A DNA stretch of 64,000 nucleotides from Oryzisolibacter sp. LB2S (lineage in GTDB: Bacteria; Pseudomonadota; Gammaproteobacteria; Burkholderiales; Burkholderiaceae_C), in contig NZ_CP160388.1 in assembly GCF_040732315.1 (NCBI RefSeq), forward strand, positions 3,252,494-3,316,493, given 5' to 3'. Numbering within the stretch: position 1 is the first letter of the stretch; each line of letters begins with the position of its first letter. Positions 46,589-57,410 of this stretch are shown in pieces. A program made the position numbers and the translations under genes. Under the pieces are notes generated by a model. The model did not search any database. It was not told the origin of the DNA and worked only from the letters and a program-made list of their open reading frames with translations.

Positions 46589-46635
46589 CCGGCGCGGTTT
46601 TTGGCAAGCCTTGCCAAGGCTCGTAAAATCCCCCC

Positions 46636-46902
46636 ATGAGCACGGTCACCATGAATATTTCGCTCACCGACGAGCTGAAGGCGTTTGTTGACGCCCGCGT
46701 GCAGGCGCGCGGCTACAGCAGCACCAGCGAGTACATGCGCGACCTGGTGCGCCGCGACGAGGAACGCGCGGCCGAGGAGCGCTTTGTGGCGCTGATTCAG
46801 GAGGGGCTCGACTCCCCCGCCGGCCGCCCCTGGGAGGAGCATCGCGCCGAGTTGCGTGCACGCATTGCAGCCGCCCGCGCCGCCGAGAGCAAGCCTGCGT
46901 GA
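46636..46902 (+). CDS. parD: Antitoxin of a ParDE-type pair
   Basis: An 88-residue ribbon-helix-helix protein (VTMNISLTDELKAFVDARVQ, then YSSTSEYMRDLVRRDEE) with a C-terminal toxin-binding tail (SPAGRPWEEHRAELRARI). Starts at ATG 46636. The toxin gene overlaps its stop by 4 bp (GTGA). Divergent from the ahcY riboswitch leader. Confidence 0.92.
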   Translation: MSTVTMNISLTDELKAFVDARVQARGYSSTSEYMRDLVRRDEERAAEERFVALIQEGLDSPAGRPWEEHRAELRARIAAARAAESKPA

Positions 46903-47201
46903 AGCCCGTCATACCGCGCGTTGCTGCGGAAACAGACGTCAACGACATCTTCGCGTACTACCGGGAGCAAGGAGGCTCCAGCCTGGCAGAACGGTTTGTG
47001 GACGATTACGACAGCGCCCTGCTGCACATCGCCCGACATCCCGACACCGGTTCAGCGCGCTATGCCGGCCATGTACCCGGCCTGCGCTTCTGGACGCTGC
47101 GCCACTTCCCACTGGCCGTCTTCTACGTGGAGCAAGCCGACTTCATCGACATCGTGCGCGTGCTGCACCAGGCCCGTGACCTGCCCATCCATCTCTCCTA
47201 A
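46899..47201 (+). CDS. parE: ParE/RelE-superfamily toxin
   Basis: A 100-residue toxin with the ParE pattern: helices EDVNDIFAYYRE-type at the N-terminus, then HIARHPDTGSARY and the beta-strand end VPGLRFWTLRHFPLAVFYVE with IVRVLHQARDLP. ParE proteins poison DNA gyrase; RelE members cleave mRNA, and the fold alone does not decide. GTG start coupled to parD. It stops 16 bp before prfC. Confidence 0.9.
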   Translation: MKPVIPRVAAETDVNDIFAYYREQGGSSLAERFVDDYDSALLHIARHPDTGSARYAGHVPGLRFWTLRHFPLAVFYVEQADFIDIVRVLHQARDLPIHLS

Positions 47202-47217
47202 CCTTTCGAGTATTTTC

Positions 47218-48846
<1,629 letters not shown>

Positions 48847-48848
48847 CC

Positions 48849-49664
48849 ATGCAGCCGCTTTCCCAATGGCAGCCGCCCACTGACCTCGTGGGCGTGCTCA
48901 CCGACATCGACGACACCCTGACCACCGACGGCGCCATCACGCCCGACGCGCTGGCCGCGCTTGGTGATCTGAAGGCCGCCGGCCTGCATGTCATCCCCAT
49001 CACCGGGCGGCCCGTGGGCTGGAGCGCGCCCTTTGCCGCCACCTGGCCCGTGGACGCCATCGTGGCCGAAAACGGTGCCTGCGCCCTGCTGCCACAGGAT
49101 TCAAGCCATATTGGCATCGAAGGCGCTCCAGGCAAGCGCGGACAGCTATTGAAAATATATCAACAGGACGATGCCACGCGTGCCGCCAACTACCGCGCCA
49201 TGCAGCAGGTGCTGGCCGACATCGAGGCGCGCGTGCCGGGGGCGCGGCGCGCCCAGGACTCGGCCGGGCGCGAGTGCGACATTGCCATCGACCACAGCGA
49301 GTTCACCCACCTGCCCCAGGCCGCCATCGACGCCTGCGTGCAGATCATGCGCGCGGCCGGCATGAACGCCACGGTCAGCAGCATCCACATCAACGGCTGG
49401 TATGGCGCGCACGACAAGCTCGTGGGCGCGCGCTGGATCGTGCGCGAGCTGCTGGGGCGAGAGCTTGACGCCGAGCTCCATCGCTGGGTGTACGTGGGCG
49501 ACTCGACCAACGACCAGCGCATGTTCGAGCATTTCCCGCACAGCGTGGGCGTGGCCAACATCGCGCGCTTCGTGCCGCAGCTCGTGCATCTGCCGCGCTA
49601 TGTCACGCAGGGCGAGCGCGGCGCGGGCTTTGCCGAACTGGCACGCGCCCTGCTGACTCGCTGA
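48849..49664 (+). CDS. HAD-IIB family phosphatase
   Basis: A 271-residue Cof-type HAD hydrolase: motif I LTDIDDTLTTDG, motif II ITGRP, Lys in GAHDKLVGARW and motif IV VGDSTNDQRMFEHF. The C2 cap contains DIAIDHSEF, which resembles mannosyl-3-phosphoglycerate and sucrose phosphatases; the substrate is not determined. Residues about 83-105 are encoded by a dispersed repeat (49097-49162), placed just after the AENGA segment and before the cap. Confidence 0.88.
   Translation: MQPLSQWQPPTDLVGVLTDIDDTLTTDGAITPDALAALGDLKAAGLHVIPITGRPVGWSAPFAATWPVDAIVAENGACALLPQDSSHIGIEGAPGKRGQLLKIYQQDDATRAANYRAMQQVLADIEARVPGARRAQDSAGRECDIAIDHSEFTHLPQAAIDACVQIMRAAGMNATVSSIHINGWYGAHDKLVGARWIVRELLGRELDAELHRWVYVGDSTNDQRMFEHFPHSVGVANIARFVPQLVHLPRYVTQGERGAGFAELARALLTR
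49097..49162 (+). repeat. Dispersed palindromic repeat, copy 7 (inside the HAD phosphatase gene)
   Basis: Family ends and centre are clear: CATATTGGCATCGAAGGCGC, then CAGGCAAGCGCGGACAGCTA and TTGAAAATATATC. It is read in frame as HIGIEGAPGKRGQLLKIY and is much more AT-rich at its 3' side than the rest of the gene. Confidence 0.75.
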
Positions 49665-49740
49665 CGCGCCGCGGGCGTTGCCCTGGCGCGCCAAGGCGCA
49701 CACAATGGCGCGCAGCCCCCTTGCACAAAGCCGCGCCGCC

Positions 49741-50775
49741 ATGACCCGCCTCATAGACCTGCCCACGCTGGCCGCCCTGGTGCACGACATGGGTGCGGCC
49801 CATTTCCTGTGCGAGCTGGCCGACGAGATCCATGCCGACTTTCTGCGCTGGAATGCCTTTGACAAGACCGCGCGCCTGGCCAGTCACAGCCCGCAAGGGG
49901 TGATAGAGCTCATGCCCGTCTCCGACCGGCGGCTCTACAGCTTCAAGTACGTCAACGGTCACCCGGGCAACCCGGCCCATGGCCTGCCCACGGTGATGGC
50001 CTTCGGCGTGCTGGCCGAGGTCGCCACGGGCCTGCCGCTGCTGCTGTCGGAGATGACGCTGGCCACCGCGCTGCGCACGGCCGCCACATCGGCCCTGGCC
50101 GCGCAGGCGCTGGCGCGCACGGGCAGCCGCAGCATGGCGCTGATCGGCAATGGCGCGCAGGCCGAATTCCAGGCACTGGCCTTTCATGCGCTGCTGGGCA
50201 TCACGGAGCTGCGCGTGTTCGACGTCGCGCCGACCGCCACCGACAAGCTCGTGCGCAACCTGGCACGCACGCCGGCGCTCAGGCTGGTGCGGGCGGCCTC
50301 GGTCGCCGATGCCGTGCGCGGCGCGGACATCGTGACCACCATCACGGCGGCCAAGTGCCACGCCCGCATCGTGACACCCGACATGCTGGAGCCGGGCATG
50401 CACCTGAATGCCGTGGGCGGCGACTGCCCCGGCAAGACCGAAATCGACCCAGAGGTGCTTCGGCGCGCGCGCATCGTCGTCGAGTACGCACCGCAAAGCC
50501 GTATCGAGGGCGAGGTCCAGCAGCTCGCGGAGAATCACCCCGTCACCGAGCTGTGGCAGATCCTCACGGGCAAGGTCAAGGGGCGGGAGGATGCGCTCCA
50601 GATCACCTGTTTCGATTCCGTCGGCTTTGCACTGGAGGATCACGCCGTGCTGCGCCTGATCCACCGGCTGGCCCAGGCCAGGGGCCTTGGCACGGACCTC
50701 GCGCTCGTGCCCACGGACAGCGACCCCAGGGATTTGTTCGGCCGCACGCGCAGCCGGCTGCGCCGGGTGGTGTGA
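49741..50775 (+). CDS. Ornithine cyclodeaminase / mu-crystallin family protein
   Basis: A 344-residue NAD(P)-binding protein. The substrate region has PHRRLYSFKYVNGHP-like YSFKYVNGHPGNP, and the Rossmann domain has MALIGNGAQAEFQALAFHAL and DIVTTITAAK. It could be ornithine cyclodeaminase (ornithine to proline) or a related imine reductase/dehydrogenase; the LNAVGGDCPGKTE segment is that of ornithine cyclodeaminases. The ATG at 49741 is preferred because homology starts there. Its neighbour on the other strand is an amino-acid transporter. Confidence 0.88.
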   Translation: MTRLIDLPTLAALVHDMGAAHFLCELADEIHADFLRWNAFDKTARLASHSPQGVIELMPVSDRRLYSFKYVNGHPGNPAHGLPTVMAFGVLAEVATGLPLLLSEMTLATALRTAATSALAAQALARTGSRSMALIGNGAQAEFQALAFHALLGITELRVFDVAPTATDKLVRNLARTPALRLVRAASVADAVRGADIVTTITAAKCHARIVTPDMLEPGMHLNAVGGDCPGKTEIDPEVLRRARIVVEYAPQSRIEGEVQQLAENHPVTELWQILTGKVKGREDALQITCFDSVGFALEDHAVLRLIHRLAQARGLGTDLALVPTDSDPRDLFGRTRSRLRRVV

Positions 50776-50780
50776 ATACT

Positions 50781-50834
50781 GGCAAAAATCGACTCCAGCG
50801 CCCGTGCATGAAGCGCGGGCAGCTATGAAAAAAG
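50781..50834 (+). repeat. Dispersed palindromic repeat, copy 8
   Basis: GGCAAAAATCGACTCCAGCG then CATGAAGCGCGGGCAGCTAT and GAAAAAAG. It starts 6 bp after the stop of the ornithine cyclodeaminase gene and runs into a terminator. Confidence 0.75.
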
Positions 50835-50835
50835 C

Positions 50836-50858
50836 AAAAGGTGCCATGGGCACCTTTT
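50836..50858. terminator. Bidirectional terminator between the cyclodeaminase gene and gltL
   Basis: A 10-bp perfect stem AAAAGGTGCC/GGCACCTTTT with loop ATG; A- and U-runs on both sides let it work for both converging genes. Confidence 0.88.
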
Positions 50859-50881
50859 GGCATGACAGGCCGCAAGCCGGC

Positions 50882-51619
50882 TCAGTGCTGCAGAATTTTG
50901 TTGAGGAAATCCTTGGTGCGCGGCTGGCGTGCCTCGAGGTTGCCGAAGAACTCCTCCTTGCTGCAGTCCTCGAGGATCTTGCCGCCCACGTCCATGAAGA
51001 TCACGCGGTCGCTGACCTTCTTGGCGAAGCCCATTTCGTGCGTCACGCACATCATGGTCATGCCCTCATGGGCCAGGCCCATCATCACGTCCAGCACCTC
51101 GCCCACCATCTCGGGGTCGAGCGCGCTCGTGGGCTCGTCGAACAGCATCACGATGGGGTCCATGGACAGCGCACGCGCAATCGCCACGCGCTGCTGCTGA
51201 CCGCCCGAGAGCTGGCCCGGGAACTTGTCCTTGTGCGCCATCAGGCCCACGCGGTCGAGCATCTTCAGGCCACGCGTCTTGGCATCCTCGGGGTTGCGCC
51301 CCAGCACCTTGATCTGGGCGATGGTGAGGTTCTCGGTCACCGACAGATGGGGAAAGAGCTCGAAATGCTGGAACACCATGCCCACGCGCGAGCGCAGCTT
51401 GGGCAGGTCGGTCCTGGGGTCGTGCACGGCCGTGCCATCGACCCAGATCTCGCCCTTCTGTATGGGCTCGAGCGCGTTGATGGTCTTGATGAGCGTGGAC
51501 TTGCCCGAGCCCGAGGGGCCGCAGACCACGACCACCTCGCCCTTCTTGATGCTGGTGGAGCAGTCGTTGAGCACCTGGAAGCTGCCGTACCACTTGGAGA
51601 CGTTCTTGAGTTCGATCAT
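50882..51619 (-). CDS. gltL: Glutamate/aspartate ABC transporter ATP-binding protein
   Basis: A 245-residue polar-amino-acid ABC ATPase. Walker [11 protein letters not shown]-loop in [10 protein letters not shown], signature [15 protein letters not shown], Walker [14 protein letters not shown]-loop CVTHEMGFA. The ATG at 51619 is used; longer frames are not supported. Last gene of the gltIJKL operon. Confidence 0.94.
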   Translation of the reverse strand: MIELKNVSKWYGSFQVLNDCSTSIKKGEVVVVCGPSGSGKSTLIKTINALEPIQKGEIWVDGTAVHDPRTDLPKLRSRVGMVFQHFELFPHLSVTENLTIAQIKVLGRNPEDAKTRGLKMLDRVGLMAHKDKFPGQLSGGQQQRVAIARALSMDPIVMLFDEPTSALDPEMVGEVLDVMMGLAHEGMTMMCVTHEMGFAKKVSDRVIFMDVGGKILEDCSKEEFFGNLEARQPRTKDFLNKILQH

Positions 51620-51645
51620 GTGGAAATTCCTTGCAATAACACGCC

Positions 51646-52317
51646 TCAGCGGATGATGGCAATCTTCCTGTGCAGGCGCTTGACGGCCCAGGACAGCGAG
51701 TAGCAGATCACGAAATAGGCCACCGCGGCGACCAGATAGGCCTCCACGGGGCGGCCGAAGTTCTTGCCCGCGACGTCGAAGCCCTTGAGCATGTCGTAGG
51801 CGCCGATGGCGTAGACCAGCGAGGTGTCCTGGAACAGGATGATGGTCTGCGTGAGCAGCACCGGCAGCATGTTGCGAAACGCCTGCGGCAGCACCACGAG
51901 CTTCATGTTCTGGCCGTAGGTCATGCCCAGGGCCTGGCCCGCGAAGATCTGGCCACGCGGGATGGACTGAATGCCCGCGCGCATGATCTCGCTGAAGTAG
52001 GCCGCCTCGAACGCGACGAAGGTGATGATGGCCGAGGCCTCCGCGCCGATGGGCCGGCCGATGATCAGCGGCACCAGCAGGAAGAACCACAGGATCACCA
52101 TCACCAGCGGAATGCTGCGCATGCCGTTGACATAGATGGTGGCCGGGAGCATGAGCCACTGCCGGCCCGACAGCCGCATGAGCGCGAGCAGCGTGCCCAG
52201 GAAGATGCCGCCCAGCGTGGCGATCACCGTGAGGACGACGCTGAAGTAGAAGCCCTTGAGGACGAAGTTGGAGAGCAGGTTCCAACTGATGAAGGACCAA
52301 TCGATGTGCAGACCCAT
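51646..52317 (-). CDS. gltK: Glutamate/aspartate ABC transporter permease
   Basis: A 223-residue inner-membrane permease of the HisM/GltK type with five or so helices ([20 protein letters not shown] at the N-terminus) and the EAA loop [19 protein letters not shown] that docks with the ATPase. One base separates it from gltJ upstream; 26 bp from gltL. Confidence 0.94.
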   Translation of the reverse strand: MGLHIDWSFISWNLLSNFVLKGFYFSVVLTVIATLGGIFLGTLLALMRLSGRQWLMLPATIYVNGMRSIPLVMVILWFFLLVPLIIGRPIGAEASAIITFVAFEAAYFSEIMRAGIQSIPRGQIFAGQALGMTYGQNMKLVVLPQAFRNMLPVLLTQTIILFQDTSLVYAIGAYDMLKGFDVAGKNFGRPVEAYLVAAVAYFVICYSLSWAVKRLHRKIAIIR

Positions 52318-52318
52318 C

Positions 52319-53071
52319 TCAGTGCCCTCCCCCGCCCGCGGCGATCATGCCCGGCACGCGCACGCGCTTCTCGATGAAGGCCATGACGCGGTTGACGGCC
52401 AGCGCGGACACGATGTACAGCCCCGTCACCGCCAGGTACACCTCGATGCCGCGTGAGGTCTCCTCCTGCACCTGCATGGCGTACATGGTGAGCTCGGACA
52501 CCGACACTGCGAACGCCACCGACGAGTTCTTGAAGATGTTCATGGTCTCGCTCGTCAGCGGCGGGATGATGATGCGGTACGCCATGGGCAGCAGCACGTA
52601 GCGGTAGTACTGGAACGTGGTGAAGCCCATGGCCATGCCCGCGTAACGCTGCCCGCGCGGCAGCGCCAGAATGCCCGAGCGCAACTGCTCGGCGATACGC
52701 GCCGAGGTGAAGAAGCCGAGCGCAAACACCACCAGCACAAAGCCGGGCAGCGACTTCATGGCCGGGAAGATCGCCGGTATCACGTGGTACCACAGAAAGA
52801 TGTGGACCAGCAGCGGTATGTTGCGGAAGAACTCGACCCAGGCATTGCCCAGGCGCACGATCCAGGGGCTGTCAGGCAGCGTGCGCAGCGTGCCGATCAG
52901 CGAGCCGACGATGAGCGCAATCACCAGCGCCAGCAGCGACACCGACACCGTCCAGCCCCAGGCCGACAGCAGCCAGTCCAGATAGGTGATGTCCCCGCCC
53001 TTGCCAAAGCAGCTTGCGCCCACCTCCTGGGTAATGGTGTCCTGGCAGAACACCTGCCAATCCCAATTCAT
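52319..53071 (-). CDS. gltJ: Glutamate/aspartate ABC transporter permease
   Basis: A 250-residue permease. It begins MNWDWQVFCQDTI, has WTVSVSLLALVIALIVGSLI as first main helix and the EAA loop ARIAEQLRSGILALPRGQ. The ATG at 53071 has AGAGGTGCTCCT upstream; an upstream ATG at 53098 is less likely. A strong terminator sits between gltI and this gene. Confidence 0.93.
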   Translation of the reverse strand: MNWDWQVFCQDTITQEVGASCFGKGGDITYLDWLLSAWGWTVSVSLLALVIALIVGSLIGTLRTLPDSPWIVRLGNAWVEFFRNIPLLVHIFLWYHVIPAIFPAMKSLPGFVLVVFALGFFTSARIAEQLRSGILALPRGQRYAGMAMGFTTFQYYRYVLLPMAYRIIIPPLTSETMNIFKNSSVAFAVSVSELTMYAMQVQEETSRGIEVYLAVTGLYIVSALAVNRVMAFIEKRVRVPGMIAAGGGGH

Positions 53072-53125
53072 AGGAGCACCTCTTTCATTGAATGCCAACC
53101 ATGCCGGGCGGCTGCGCCGGCAATG

Positions 53126-53161
53126 AAAAAGGCCCCTTCAAACCCCGGGTCTGAAGGGGCC
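53126..53161 (-). terminator. Intra-operon terminator/attenuator between gltI and gltJ
   Basis: On the - strand GGCCCCTTCA (53152-53161) pairs with TGAAGGGGCC (53131-53140) around an 11-base loop, followed by UUUUU (53126-53130). It should make the binding protein more abundant than the membrane subunits, a common pattern. Confidence 0.88.
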
Positions 53162-53175
53162 CAGCGCATCACGGA

Positions 53176-54075
53176 TTACTTTTGATAGTCTTCCATGGGC
53201 TTGTCGTTCGGGTGCTCCCAGGCATTCTTGGTCGCAGCCGACAGCGGCAGGCCCACCTTGGTGTTGTTCGGCGGGATCGGCTGCATGAACCACTTGTCGT
53301 AGGACTTGGCCAGGGTGCCGTCCTTGATCTGGCGCACGATGGAGTCGTCCACCGCCTTCTTGAAGGCCGGGTCGTTCTTGCGCAGCATGCAGGCGATGGG
53401 TTCGACCGACAGGGCCTCGCCCACGATCTTGAAGTCGTTGGGGTTCTTGGCCTTGGAGATGTTGCCCGCGAGAATGGAGCCATCCATGATGAAGGCGTCG
53501 GCGCGGCCGGTCTCCAGCATCAGGAAGCTGTCGGCATGGTCCTTGCCCATGACCTCCTTGATGTTCAGGCCGTCGGCGCGCTTGTTCTTGCGCAGCGTCT
53601 GCACCGAGGTCGTGCCCGTGGTGGTGACGATGGTCTTGCCGTTGAGGTCCTTGATGTCGTCGATGCCCGAATTGGCGCGAACGGCGATGCGCACCTCTTC
53701 CACATAGGTGGTGTACGCGAAGGCGACATCCTTCTGGCGTGCCAGATTGTTCGTGGTGGAGCCGCACTCGAGGTCCACCGTGCCGTTGACGACCAGCGGA
53801 ATGCGGTTCTGCGAGGTCACGGGCTGGTACTTGATCTCCATCTTGGTCAGGCCCAGCTGCTTCTGGATGTCATGGGCAATGCGCTCGGCCATCTCGGTGT
53901 GAAAGCCCACATACTTGCCATCGCCCAGCGTGTAGGCCAGCGCGCCGGAGGACTCGCGCACGCCCAGGGTGATGGCGCCAGACGACTTGATCTTGGCCAG
54001 GGTGTCATTGGCCTGCGCCATGGCGCTTCCAGCAGCCAGGACGGTGATCGCGGCGGCCAGCAAATGTTTCTTCAT
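53176..54075 (-). CDS. gltI: Glutamate/aspartate periplasmic binding protein
   Basis: A 299-residue protein with a signal peptide (KKHLLAAAITVLAAGSAMAQ, cleavage after AMA or AQA) and an SBP-bac-3 fold: SGAITLGVRESSGALAYTLG, VDLECGSTTNNLARQKDVAF (ligand region) and a C-terminal hinge. Binding specificity for Glu/Asp is inferred from similarity to GltI. It is the first gene of the operon; 211 bp upstream lies the LysR gene end. Confidence 0.93.
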   Translation of the reverse strand: MKKHLLAAAITVLAAGSAMAQANDTLAKIKSSGAITLGVRESSGALAYTLGDGKYVGFHTEMAERIAHDIQKQLGLTKMEIKYQPVTSQNRIPLVVNGTVDLECGSTTNNLARQKDVAFAYTTYVEEVRIAVRANSGIDDIKDLNGKTIVTTTGTTSVQTLRKNKRADGLNIKEVMGKDHADSFLMLETGRADAFIMDGSILAGNISKAKNPNDFKIVGEALSVEPIACMLRKNDPAFKKAVDDSIVRQIKDGTLAKSYDKWFMQPIPPNNTKVGLPLSAATKNAWEHPNDKPMEDYQK

Positions 54076-54286
54076 GTGATCTCTCCTTATGGGTGAAATG
54101 AACTCTGCGGTACGGTCAATGGGCTGCGCGCCGATGGACAGGTCCGGTGGGGCGCGTTCATGCGAGCAGCCCGCCCCGGTGAGGGACAGGCTTTGTATTG
54201 TGCGTGCTGTGGGAACGCCGGCAACGGCGGATTTATAGGGTGTTTCCAGAAGAACAGCGCCATGGGCGGCAGTTTCGCGCGCCCGG

Positions 54287-55225
54287 TCAAATCGGATTCT
54301 GGCCGCTCTGGGCCTGCAGATAGGCCCACAGCGCCTGTGCCACCCTCTTGGCCGACTCCTTGCGCGAGGGCTTTTCGCGATAGGCGCGCACCTCCATGAC
54401 CATCTGCAGGTCGGTCACGCCCGCGGGCGCGGCGCTGACCAGCTTGCCCGTGCGCAGCTCCTTCTTGACGGCGCTGAAGGGCAGAAACGCCACGCCATGG
54501 CCTTCGAGCGCCATGGCCTTCAGGCCCTCGGCCATGTCGGTCTCGTACACGCGCTCGAGGTGGATGGCCGTGCCCGACTGCTTGAGGATGAGCTCGGTGA
54601 TCCGCCCGAGATACGCGCCCGGCGCATAGCCCAGATAGGGCAGCGGCTCGCCCGCGCGCCCGGGCAGACTGAACACCGGCTGACCGTCGGCCCCGGCCTT
54701 GGCGTAGGGGGCGAGCGACTCCTGGCCCAGGGTCACCATCTCATAGCGCTCGGCATCGAGCTGCAGCGGCTGCGAGGGATGGTGGTAGGAGATCAACAGG
54801 TCGCAGCCGCCCTCGACCAGGCGCATCACGGCGTCATGCACGTTGAGCGCGATCAGGCGCGTCTTGAGCGGCCCGAAGTCGGCGCGCACCGCCGACAGCC
54901 AGGCCGGAAAGAAGGTGAACGCCAGCGTGTGCGGCACGGCGAACTCGATCATGTCCGAGCTGCTGCTCGAATGCCCGCGCAGCATGGCGCGGGTGTTCTG
55001 CAGCGCCTGCAGCACCTCCAGCGCCTGGTCGTACAGCGTGGTGCCCGCTGCCGTGAGCCTGGTGGGGTAGGAGCTGCGGTCCACCAGGTCCGTGCCCGCC
55101 CAGGCCTCCAGCGCCTGAATGCGGCGCGAGAACGCGGGCTGCGTCACATGGCGCAGCTGGGCCGAACGGCTGAAGCTGCGCGTTTCTGCCAGGCTGACGA
55201 AGTCTTCAAGCCATTTGGTTTCCAT
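54287..55225 (-). CDS. LysR-family regulator, HypT/YjiE-like
   Basis: A 312-residue LTTR beginning METKWLEDFVSLAETRSFSR with HTH RHVTQPAFSRRIQALEAW. The start and overall pattern, and the segment GYAPGAYLGRITELILKQSG, resemble E. coli HypT (YjiE), a hypochlorite sensor, but the regulatory Met residues cannot be judged without an alignment. It is divergent from the TRAP transporter genes and may control them. Confidence 0.88.
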   Translation of the reverse strand: METKWLEDFVSLAETRSFSRSAQLRHVTQPAFSRRIQALEAWAGTDLVDRSSYPTRLTAAGTTLYDQALEVLQALQNTRAMLRGHSSSSSDMIEFAVPHTLAFTFFPAWLSAVRADFGPLKTRLIALNVHDAVMRLVEGGCDLLISYHHPSQPLQLDAERYEMVTLGQESLAPYAKAGADGQPVFSLPGRAGEPLPYLGYAPGAYLGRITELILKQSGTAIHLERVYETDMAEGLKAMALEGHGVAFLPFSAVKKELRTGKLVSAAPAGVTDLQMVMEVRAYREKPSRKESAKRVAQALWAYLQAQSGQNPI

Positions 55226-55362
55226 GGCGCGGCATTATCCGCTCGCGCAAACCCTTGCTGCGCAAAAGACATAGTTTCCATAGCAACGCGCATAATCGGC
55301 CCGCCCGCTCCTGGCCGCTGTCCATGCCGGCCCGTTCCGTTTCAGCCTCCGCACCTCTGCCC

Positions 55363-55920
55363 ATGGATCCCACGCCCGCCGACGCGCCCACGCCACCCGC
55401 ACCACCCGCCAAGGAGCCGCGCTCGCTGCGCATCGAGGACTGGCTCACCGTGCTCGCCATGGCGCTGCTGGCCCTGATCACCTTTGCCAACGTCATCGTG
55501 CGCTACTTCACCGATTCTTCCTTTGCCTGGACGGAGGAGCTCTCGGTCTTCCTGATGATTGTGCTGGCCCTGGTGGGCGGCTCCTCGGCCGTGGCGCGCG
55601 ACCAGCACATCCGCATCGAATTCTTCTGCCGGGCGGGCTCGGCCGCGCGCAGGCGGCGCCTGGCGCAGCTGGGCGCGGCCTGCACGGCGCTGCTGTTTGC
55701 CTGCATCGCCTTTCTGAGCGTGCGCGTGGTCTGGGACGAGTACCGTTTCGAGGAGACCTCGCCCGGCATCGGCGTGCCGCAGTGGTGGTACTCGATCTGG
55801 CTGCCCGTCTGCGCCACCTTGATCACGCTGCGTGCCATAGGCCTGTGGCGCCGGCGCACGCGCCAGGGCGATGCCGAGTACCTCGCAGACGATGAGCCGC
55901 CCCAGGAGGGCCGGCCATGA
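55363..55920 (+). CDS. dctQ: TRAP transporter small permease
   Basis: A 185-residue DctQ-type protein with four hydrophobic segments (DWLTVLAMALLALITFANVI, SVFLMIVLALVGGSSAVA and two later) and the conserved FAWTEELSVFL. A proline-rich N-terminal tail precedes the first helix. No start has a good ribosome-binding site; ATG 55363 and ATG 55324 are both possible. It overlaps the large permease by 4 bp (ATGA). Confidence 0.9.
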   Translation: MDPTPADAPTPPAPPAKEPRSLRIEDWLTVLAMALLALITFANVIVRYFTDSSFAWTEELSVFLMIVLALVGGSSAVARDQHIRIEFFCRAGSAARRRRLAQLGAACTALLFACIAFLSVRVVWDEYRFEETSPGIGVPQWWYSIWLPVCATLITLRAIGLWRRRTRQGDAEYLADDEPPQEGRP

Positions 55921-57215
55921 TAGCCACGCTGCTCTTCGTCGCCTTCCTCACACTGATGCTGCTGGGCGTGCCCATAGGCGCTGCCCTGGGCCTGGCCGGC
56001 GCGGCGGCGATCGCGCTGGCCAATGCAGAGACCCAGTGGTTTGGCCTGCTGGCCGTGCCGCAGAACTTCTACGCCGGGCTGGGCAAGTACCCGCTCTTGG
56101 CCATCCCCATGTTCGTGCTCGTGGGCTCGATCTTCGACCGCTCGGGCGTGGCGCAGCGCCTGGTGAACTTTGCCGTCGCCATCGTCGGGCGCGGGCCCGG
56201 CATGCTGCCACTGGTGGCGATTTCCGTGGCCATGTTCATGGGCGGCATCTCGGGCTCGGGCCCGGCCACGGCGGCGGCCGTGGGCGCGGTGATGATCGCC
56301 GCCATGGCGCGCGCGGGCTATCCCGGGCCGTTCTCGGCCAGCGTGGTGGCGGCCGCGGCGGCCACCGACATATTGATCCCGCCCTCGGTGGCCTTCATCG
56401 TCTACTCGGTGCTGGTGCCGGGCGCCTCGGTGCCGGCGCTGTTTGCCGCGGGCATGTTCCCGGGCGTGCTCGCGGGGCTGGCGCTCATCATCCCGTCAGT
56501 GTGGCTCGCGCGGCGCCACCACATGGGCCGGCTCGAGGCCGAGCTGCCACGCCCGCCGTTCTGGCACAGCCTCAAGGAGGCCGCCTGGGGCCTGGCCGCG
56601 CCCGTGGTCATCCTCGGCGGCATGCGCATGGGCTGGTTCACGCCCACCGAGGCCGCCGTGGTCGCCGTGTTCTACGGCCTGTTCGTGGGCATGGTCATCC
56701 ACCGCACCATAGGCCTGCGCGACCTGTTCCCCATACTGCGCGAGGCGGGCGAGCTCTCGGCCGTGATCCTCGTCGTGGTGTCGCTCGCGGGCATCTTCGC
56801 GTTCTCGCTCTCGACGCTCGGCGTGATCGACCCGGTCACGCGCGCCATCATCGAATCGGGCATGGGCGAGCGCGGCGTGATGGCCGCGCTCATCGTGCTG
56901 CTGCTCGTCATGGGCATGTTCCTCGACGGCATTTCCATCATGCTCATCTTCGTGCCGCTGGTGCTGCCGCTGGTGCAGCATTTCCAGTGGGACGTGGTGT
57001 GGTTCGGCACCGTGCTGGTGCTGACCATCGCCATCGGCCAGTTCACGCCGCCCATGGCCGTGAACCTGATGGTGGCCGCAAAGATCGCCCAGGTGCGCAT
57101 GGAGGCCACCACGCGCTGGGTGCTGTGGCTGGTGCTGGCCATGTGCCTGGCCATGCTGGCCGTCGTGACCTGGCCGCAGATTGCGCTGTGGCTGCCTGCC
57201 AAACTGGGGTATTGA
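55917..57215 (+). CDS. dctM: TRAP transporter large permease
   Basis: A 432-residue DctM protein with about twelve membrane helices and family motifs GSIFDRSGVAQRLVNF, GGISGSGPATAAAVG and ILIPPSVAFIVY, and the second-half PVxxF-like GQFTPPMAVNLMVAAK. Takes up dicarboxylate-like or other organic acids using the sodium gradient. Coupled to dctQ; dctP follows after 195 bp containing a REP pair. Confidence 0.94.
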   Translation: MIATLLFVAFLTLMLLGVPIGAALGLAGAAAIALANAETQWFGLLAVPQNFYAGLGKYPLLAIPMFVLVGSIFDRSGVAQRLVNFAVAIVGRGPGMLPLVAISVAMFMGGISGSGPATAAAVGAVMIAAMARAGYPGPFSASVVAAAAATDILIPPSVAFIVYSVLVPGASVPALFAAGMFPGVLAGLALIIPSVWLARRHHMGRLEAELPRPPFWHSLKEAAWGLAAPVVILGGMRMGWFTPTEAAVVAVFYGLFVGMVIHRTIGLRDLFPILREAGELSAVILVVVSLAGIFAFSLSTLGVIDPVTRAIIESGMGERGVMAALIVLLLVMGMFLDGISIMLIFVPLVLPLVQHFQWDVVWFGTVLVLTIAIGQFTPPMAVNLMVAAKIAQVRMEATTRWVLWLVLAMCLAMLAVVTWPQIALWLPAKLGY

Positions 57216-57245
57216 TTTTTCTAAACTCAAGTAGCGATATCTATT

Positions 57246-57346
57246 GACGCCGTCATCCCCGCGAAGGCGGGGATCCAGGCGCCACACAAGCAGTCGATTC
57301 GTCACTGCTGTGGATCCCCGCTTTCGCGGGGATGACAGTGGATCTT
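57246..57346. repeat. REP-like inverted pair between dctM and dctP
   Basis: GTCATCCCCGCGAAGGCGGG and, about 60 bp on, GATCCCCGCTTTCGCGGGGA in opposite orientation. The same motif occurs near 29682 and in the 62277-62609 array. As an mRNA hairpin pair it may separate expression of the permeases from the binding protein. Confidence 0.8.
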
Positions 57347-57410
57347 GCAAGCATCGCGTGCAATCAACAGGCATCGCTACTTGAGCCCTTTTTCTACTAA
57401 GGAGACTTTG

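Noticed and set aside
46921..47217. Upstream extension of prfC through the parE region
   Set aside because: RF3 proteins start at the position corresponding to GTG 47218, and the extension would be read out of frame through the parE gene.
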